Positions 5,700 through 9,646 of a stretch of DNA of 9,646 bases are shown here, one piece after another (position 1 is the first letter of the stretch; each line of letters begins with the position of its first letter). The notes beneath the pieces were generated by a model. That model was given only the letters and a program-made list of their open reading frames with translations. It did not search any database and was not told where the DNA came from. Source of the DNA: Desulfobacterales bacterium. Its GTDB lineage: Bacteria > Desulfobacterota > DSM-4660 > Desulfatiglandales > B25-G16. The stretch is taken from assembly GCA_030672485.1 (NCBI GenBank), contig DAOVGH010000005.1:1-9646 (forward strand), given 5' to 3'. The position numbers and the translations under genes were made by a program.

Positions 5700-5723
5700 T
5701 TAAGTGGAGTTTTGTAAAGGTCT

Positions 5724-6980
5724 ATGGATCTTAATGAAATGATACAAACTATGGCAAGAGATGCCAAGGCCTCTGCCAGGCTTTTAAGGGTTGCCAAGAG
5801 GGGCGAAAAGGACACTGCCCTGGGACTCATGGCGGACAATATCCTTTCCCGGAAAGAGGAGATAATTGAGACAAACACCAAGGATATCTCCTTGGCCGGG
5901 AAAAAGGGGCTCAGTCCCGCAATGATAGATAGGTTAACCCTCAACGAAAAAACAATCACCTCAATGGCCGCCGGGTTACGGGAGGTGGCCGCCCTTCCTG
6001 ATCCTGTGGGCGAAGTAACGGGTATGTGGAAGAGACCAAATGGATTGCGGGTGGGACGGGTAAGAATTCCATTGGGAGTGATAGGTTTTATTTACGAGTC
6101 CAGGCCTAATGTAACGGTTGATGCAGCTGCCCTTTGCCTCAAATCAGGCAATGCAGTCTTATTAAAGGGCGGATCTGAGGCAATAAACTCCAACTTAATC
6201 CTGAATGAGATCCTAACAGAGGCAATGAAAAAGGCCAACCTGCCGGAAAAATCTATCCAGGTGATTCCCTCCACTGAACATGAGGCAGTTGGCATTCTTT
6301 TGGGGATGGACGATTATCTTGATATGATTATTCCCAGAGGTGGGGAGGGCCTGATCTCCTTTGTTGTGGAAAATTCAAGGATTCCGGTACTAAAACACTT
6401 TAAGGGTGTCTGCCATGTCTATGTGGATGAATCTGCTGACTTAGAGATGGCCCAAGGGATCTGTTTTAACGCCAAGGTACAAAGACCTGGGGTCTGCAAT
6501 GCGATGGAAACGATGTTGGTGCATAGAAAAATAGCCCCCTCTTTCCTGCCAGGCATGATAGAGGCATTCAAAAAGGCAGGAGTTGAAATAAGGGCCTGTG
6601 AGGAATCGGTCAGGCTTGTTCCGGGCCTCAAATTGGCCAAGGATGATGATTGGCCGGCGGAGTTTTTAGATCTTATCCTGGCCGTTAAGGTAGTCAAGAA
6701 TATGGATGAGGCCCTGAACCATATTGAAAGATATGGCTCTAATCACACGGAGGCAATTGTTACCAATGACTATGAGAGATCTCAAGTATTTCTGGAAAGA
6801 GTGGATGCTTCGGTAGTACTGGCAAATGCCTCCACCAGATTTAACGATGGCTTTGAGCTCGGTTTGGGTGCGGAGATTGGGATCAGTACATCAAAATTGC
6901 ATGCCTATGGGCCAATGAGCCTAAAGGAGCTGACCACCACAAAGTTCATTGTATTTGGATCCGGACAGGTAAGGACGTGA
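5724..6980 (+). CDS. proA: Gamma-glutamyl phosphate reductase
   Basis: ProA reduces the unstable product of ProB with NADPH to glutamate 5-semialdehyde, which cyclises towards proline. At 418 residues it is full length for this aldehyde-dehydrogenase superfamily enzyme. Characteristic stretches are IGFIYESRPNVTVDAAALCL, LKGGSEA, the catalytic cysteine C258 in RPGVCNAMET, NASTRFNDGFELGLGAEIGIS, and the terminal GPMSL. The ATG at 5724 is preceded by AAAGG only 3 nt away, with a GGAG further upstream, so the signal is modest. It follows proB, as is common, but is separated from it by the repeat cluster at 5653-5699. Its stop overlaps the nadD start. No proC is visible in the window. Confidence 0.97.
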   Translation: MDLNEMIQTMARDAKASARLLRVAKRGEKDTALGLMADNILSRKEEIIETNTKDISLAGKKGLSPAMIDRLTLNEKTITSMAAGLREVAALPDPVGEVTGMWKRPNGLRVGRVRIPLGVIGFIYESRPNVTVDAAALCLKSGNAVLLKGGSEAINSNLILNEILTEAMKKANLPEKSIQVIPSTEHEAVGILLGMDDYLDMIIPRGGEGLISFVVENSRIPVLKHFKGVCHVYVDESADLEMAQGICFNAKVQRPGVCNAMETMLVHRKIAPSFLPGMIEAFKKAGVEIRACEESVRLVPGLKLAKDDDWPAEFLDLILAVKVVKNMDEALNHIERYGSNHTEAIVTNDYERSQVFLERVDASVVLANASTRFNDGFELGLGAEIGISTSKLHAYGPMSLKELTTTKFIVFGSGQVRT

Positions 6981-7633
6981 AATTAGGTATCCTGGGAGGG
7001 ACCTTTAATCCAATTCATTTCGGTCACCTGAGGGTGGCTGAGGAAATCGTTGAGGATTTCGGTCTTGAAAAGGTCTACCTCATACCATCTGGTGTTCCGC
7101 CACACAGAAGTCCCCATCCCATTGCCGATTTTTCCCATCGCTTAGAAATGACAAGGCTGGCAAGCGAGATCTCACCCCTCCTTGAGGTGTGGGATATTGA
7201 GGGGAAAAGGCCCGGATTGTCGTACTCCATTGAGACTTTAAGACTGCTCCATTCCCATTTTGGATCAAAGCTTGAACTATTCTTTATTATAGGGTTAGAT
7301 GCCTTTATAGAGATAAAGACCTGGAAGGAATACCAGAACCTCTTTGGGTATGCCTCTTTTGTTGTTATTGATAGACCAGGGTATAGTACGGAGGAGTTTT
7401 TTACCTTTCTTGACTCTCTTCATGTTGGCTTTGTACGGAACCCCGAGAGAAAATACTTTTGCCACCCATCGGGAAATATCTTACTTAAGAAGGATACAAC
7501 TTTGATGGATATATCAGCGAGTAGAATAAGGGAAATGGTAAATAAAGGGAAATCTATTCGCTTTTTGGTACCTGAGCCAGTAAGAGAATACATAGAAAAG
7601 GTAGGTTTATACCCGATTGATGAATCCACTTGA
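6977..7633 (+). CDS. nadD: Nicotinate-nucleotide adenylyltransferase
   Basis: NadD transfers AMP from ATP to nicotinic acid mononucleotide, giving deamido-NAD in NAD synthesis. The 218-residue protein carries the nucleotidyltransferase signature GGTFNPIHFGHL at 7-18, with both His of the HxGH motif, and the C-terminal ISASRIR at 179-185. The start is a GTG that shares GTGA with the proA stop, a 4-nt overlap implying translational coupling. AAGGA is present but only 1 nt from the GTG, so re-initiation after proA is the likely mode. It overlaps rsfS by 14 nt. Confidence 0.96.
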   Translation: MKLGILGGTFNPIHFGHLRVAEEIVEDFGLEKVYLIPSGVPPHRSPHPIADFSHRLEMTRLASEISPLLEVWDIEGKRPGLSYSIETLRLLHSHFGSKLELFFIIGLDAFIEIKTWKEYQNLFGYASFVVIDRPGYSTEEFFTFLDSLHVGFVRNPERKYFCHPSGNILLKKDTTLMDISASRIREMVNKGKSIRFLVPEPVREYIEKVGLYPIDEST

Positions 7634-7985
7634 TAAGGCCCTTCTTTGTGTTAACATCATCCTTGAAAGGAAGGCAGCTGACCCCGTTCTGGTTGAGGTG
7701 GGAAAGCTGACTTCCATAACCGACTACTTCCTTATCGCCAGCGGTAGATCCAGCAGGCAGGTCCAGGCCATTTCCCAACATCTCCGGAAAAGAATGAAAG
7801 AGGAAGGTTTCACCTCTTTTGGCATAGAGGGTGAACAGGATGGCCACTGGATACTATTGGACTATGGCGATGTCGTAATTCACCTCTTCTACCAACCCGT
7901 AAGGGAATTCTACGACCTTGAAGGGCTATGGATTGAGGCCCCAAGGGTGGAGATAGACAAGAGGGCTATCAACCCTACTACGTAG
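7620..7985 (+). CDS. rsfS: Ribosomal silencing factor RsfS (Iojap-like)
   Basis: RsfS binds L14 of the 50S subunit and blocks joining with 30S when nutrients are scarce. The 121 residues show the family blocks ITDYFLIASGRSSRQVQAI, EGEQDGHWILLDYGDVVIH and FYDLEGLW. A TTG at 7617 directly before the ATG at 7620 could also serve, but the ATG is preferred. The start lies inside the end of nadD, a 14-nt overlap, so translation is probably coupled. The frequent partner rlmH does not follow; a protease gene comes next after 97 nt. Confidence 0.95.
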   Translation: MNPLDKALLCVNIILERKAADPVLVEVGKLTSITDYFLIASGRSSRQVQAISQHLRKRMKEEGFTSFGIEGEQDGHWILLDYGDVVIHLFYQPVREFYDLEGLWIEAPRVEIDKRAINPTT

Positions 7986-8082
7986 TTTATTCAATTAATC
8001 TAAGCCCATCGAACGCGGCCTGTTTTGCCGAAGAAACATCTATGGTAAAGCCCTATTTTACATGCCTGGATGAGGGTTAAAG

Positions 8083-9468
8083 GTGAGAATAAAGAATTTC
8101 TTCATCCTTCTTACGGCCCTCTTTATGATGAGCACCTTTCAGGTGGAGTCTCTGGCCGCGTTTTTATCTCCGGAAGAGGAAACTCGGCTTGGAGACAGGT
8201 TTCTTATGACTATCACGTCCCAGTATGAGCTTTCCGACTATCCTTTTATAGTTCAGTATATCAATGACCTTGGTGCCTATCTGGGTCGCCAAATAGAGGT
8301 GCCGTATTTCCCTCTCAACTTCTACGTGGTCAAAGAGAATACCATTAATGCATTCGCCGCACCTGCGGGTCATGTATTTACCTTTTCAGGACTGATTAGG
8401 CTGATGGACAACGTGGATGAGTTGGCCTCGGTACTGGCCCACGAACTTGGCCATGTAAGTGCCAGGCATCTTGCCTCAAGGATAGAGAGATCCAAGAAGA
8501 TTGGGATGGCCACCATGGCTGGTGTATTGGCAGCAATTCTTGCTGGAGGTAAGGCAGGAGGCGCCCTCATAACCGGCTCAATAGCTGCCGGCATTCAGGC
8601 CGAACTTGGCTATAGCAGAGAGGACGAGAGGCAAGCCGACCAGTTAGGGTTTAAATACGCTCATGGGGCGGGTTTTGACCCCGACGGAATGATAAACGTT
8701 CTGGAGAAGATTCAAAGGGAAGGGTGGTATGGAAGGGGGGAGATTCCTCCTTACCTCCTTACCCATCCGGGGACAGCAGAGAGGATGACCAGTATAGAGG
8801 CAATGCTGCAGGGATATGAGAAGGTATCCGATACCGATAAGACAAAAGAGCTGCGGTCCAACTTTCCGATATTTCATGCTATGGTTATGGCCCTCTGTCA
8901 TGATAAGGAAGATGCAACAAAGGAGTTCCGGAAAAGGCTTCGTGCCGATCCTGAATCTACTATCGCCAACTATGGTCTTGGACTTGTCCTGGAAAGGCAG
9001 GGGCTTATCGATGAGGCCCTTAATCACTTCAAAACAGCATTAAGGAAAAAACCCGATTCCATTCCTGTCATGTTCGCCATGGGTAAGGCATACCAGGTAA
9101 GCGGTCAATACGAAGACTCCGTATCTATCCTCAATAAGGCACTTGACCTATCCCCTAAGGACAAGGACATCATGTATCTTCTGGCCCTTTCTCTACAAAA
9201 TCTTGAACTATACACTCAGGCCTCCAGCATCTATGAGAGGCTGACCTTCCTTCCGCCAGTAAAAGATAAGGTCTACTATAATCTTGGCCTGGTCTACGGC
9301 CGGCAGGGTTCGTTAGCCCTGGCCCACTATAATTTAGGGATATATTTTACCAAGCTAAGAAGGAGAGAAAAGGCCCTTTTTCATTTTAAAAGGGCAAAAG
9401 GGCTTGCAGGGAGCAAAGCAGCGCTCAGGGAAAAGATTGATAAGGCCTTAACGGATCTTAAGAGATAG
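8083..9468 (+). CDS. Secreted M48 zinc metalloprotease with TPR repeats (BepA/YfgC-like)
   Basis: The protein has 461 residues. It starts with a signal peptide (basic MRIKN, hydrophobic core to about residue 19, small residues around 25-26 where cleavage is likely), so it should act in the periplasm. The M48 domain follows (about 35-250): zinc ligands H120 and H124 in HELGH with catalytic E121, third ligand E182 in ERQAD, and the conserved H228 in THPGTAERM. A Gly/Ala-rich segment at about 145-175 separates the two zinc motifs. Residues about 292-440 are several TPR units. This order matches BepA, the protease/chaperone for outer-membrane β-barrel assembly; that role here is inference. The start is GTG at 8083 with GAGGG 6 nt upstream; an upstream in-frame ATG (8062) is closed by a TGA. 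It may be the last gene of the operon or have its own promoter. Confidence 0.9.
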   Translation: MRIKNFFILLTALFMMSTFQVESLAAFLSPEEETRLGDRFLMTITSQYELSDYPFIVQYINDLGAYLGRQIEVPYFPLNFYVVKENTINAFAAPAGHVFTFSGLIRLMDNVDELASVLAHELGHVSARHLASRIERSKKIGMATMAGVLAAILAGGKAGGALITGSIAAGIQAELGYSREDERQADQLGFKYAHGAGFDPDGMINVLEKIQREGWYGRGEIPPYLLTHPGTAERMTSIEAMLQGYEKVSDTDKTKELRSNFPIFHAMVMALCHDKEDATKEFRKRLRADPESTIANYGLGLVLERQGLIDEALNHFKTALRKKPDSIPVMFAMGKAYQVSGQYEDSVSILNKALDLSPKDKDIMYLLALSLQNLELYTQASSIYERLTFLPPVKDKVYYNLGLVYGRQGSLALAHYNLGIYFTKLRRREKALFHFKRAKGLAGSKAALREKIDKALTDLKR

Positions 9469-9646
9469 TAGCCCGCCAGTCTTCTCTGCCGCCCTCCCAC
9501 CACTACATCACTGCCTCCATATCCTGACACAGCATCCATAGAGCTTTCGGGCTGGTATCTTTCCGTGTTGACACAAGGGGACCAATAGCGTAAACCCTGT
9601 TGGAAGCCTTTAACCGAGCTTTAGACCACGCCACAGTGGATGTTTA
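9469..9646. other. Tail of the window, no certain feature
   Basis: No gene is certain. The minus strand is open from 9643 to a TAG at 9503-9505 (46 codons), with a GTG at 9632-9634 and an in-frame TAA at the window edge. Its translation includes ASNRVYAIGPLVSTRKD, which looks mildly protein-like but matches nothing I can name. No clear terminator follows the protease gene. Confidence 0.4.
9568..9596 (+). promoter_or_regulatory. Weak promoter candidate near the right edge
   Basis: A perfect TTGACA (9568-9573) is followed after 17 bases by TAAACC (9591-9596), a poor -10 box. Any gene it served would lie beyond the window, so this is only a note. Confidence 0.2.

Noticed and set aside
8062..8073. 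ATG at 8062 as protease start
   Set aside because: It is in frame with the protease but meets a TGA after three codons, so GTG at 8083 is the start.
2671..9468. A novel multi-gene defence or biosynthetic system
   Set aside because: All genes here belong to known housekeeping families in a gene order common in deltaproteobacteria.

Overview
The window reads as ordinary bacterial chromosome. It is densely coded on the + strand and has mid-range base composition. The order rplU-rpmA-obgE-proB-proA-nadD-rsfS is well known from Deltaproteobacteria (Desulfobacterota and relatives). An L27 without the Firmicutes-type cleavable N-terminus, a lysine-rich winged-helix-like small protein, and a periplasmic BepA-like M48-TPR protease all fit a Gram-negative deltaproteobacterium-like host. 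The taxonomic call is inference from gene order and protein style.

Layout. Positions 1-395 hold no recognisable complete gene, but an open frame without a start ends 15 nt before the next gene and may be the tail of a truncated neighbour. Positions 396-1517 encode alanine dehydrogenase (ald), visibly richer in G/C third positions than the genes downstream. Positions 1518-1925 contain a hairpin that may be a terminator, an unexplained minus-strand open frame, and a strong-looking sigma70-type promoter. That promoter serves a small basic protein at 1929-2273. Positions 2274-2670 carry a 108-bp element with perfect 15-bp terminal inverted repeats (MITE-like or an IS remnant), then a promoter for the ribosomal operon. 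From 2671 to 7985 the operon runs rplU, rpmA, obgE, proB, proA, nadD, rsfS. An M48 metalloprotease with TPR repeats follows (8083-9468), and the last 178 bases show nothing certain.

How the genes fit together. rplU, rpmA, obgE and rsfS all act on the large ribosomal subunit: two L proteins, an assembly GTPase and a silencing factor. proB and proA supply the first two committed steps of proline synthesis, and nadD makes NAD. proA/nadD and nadD/rsfS overlap, so the 3' half is probably translationally coupled. The 5' half is different: each spacer between rplU and proA carries its own inverted or short tandem repeat. Two of these, rplU-rpmA and rpmA-obgE, can fold into hairpins of about 50 nt with unrelated sequences and no T-tract.

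I found no defence system, CRISPR array, tRNA, rRNA or complete mobile element. The most interesting material is the spacer structure of the ribosomal operon, the MITE-like element, the compositional step around ald, and a few open frames that no known gene explains. I see no convincing evidence of a wholly new system.
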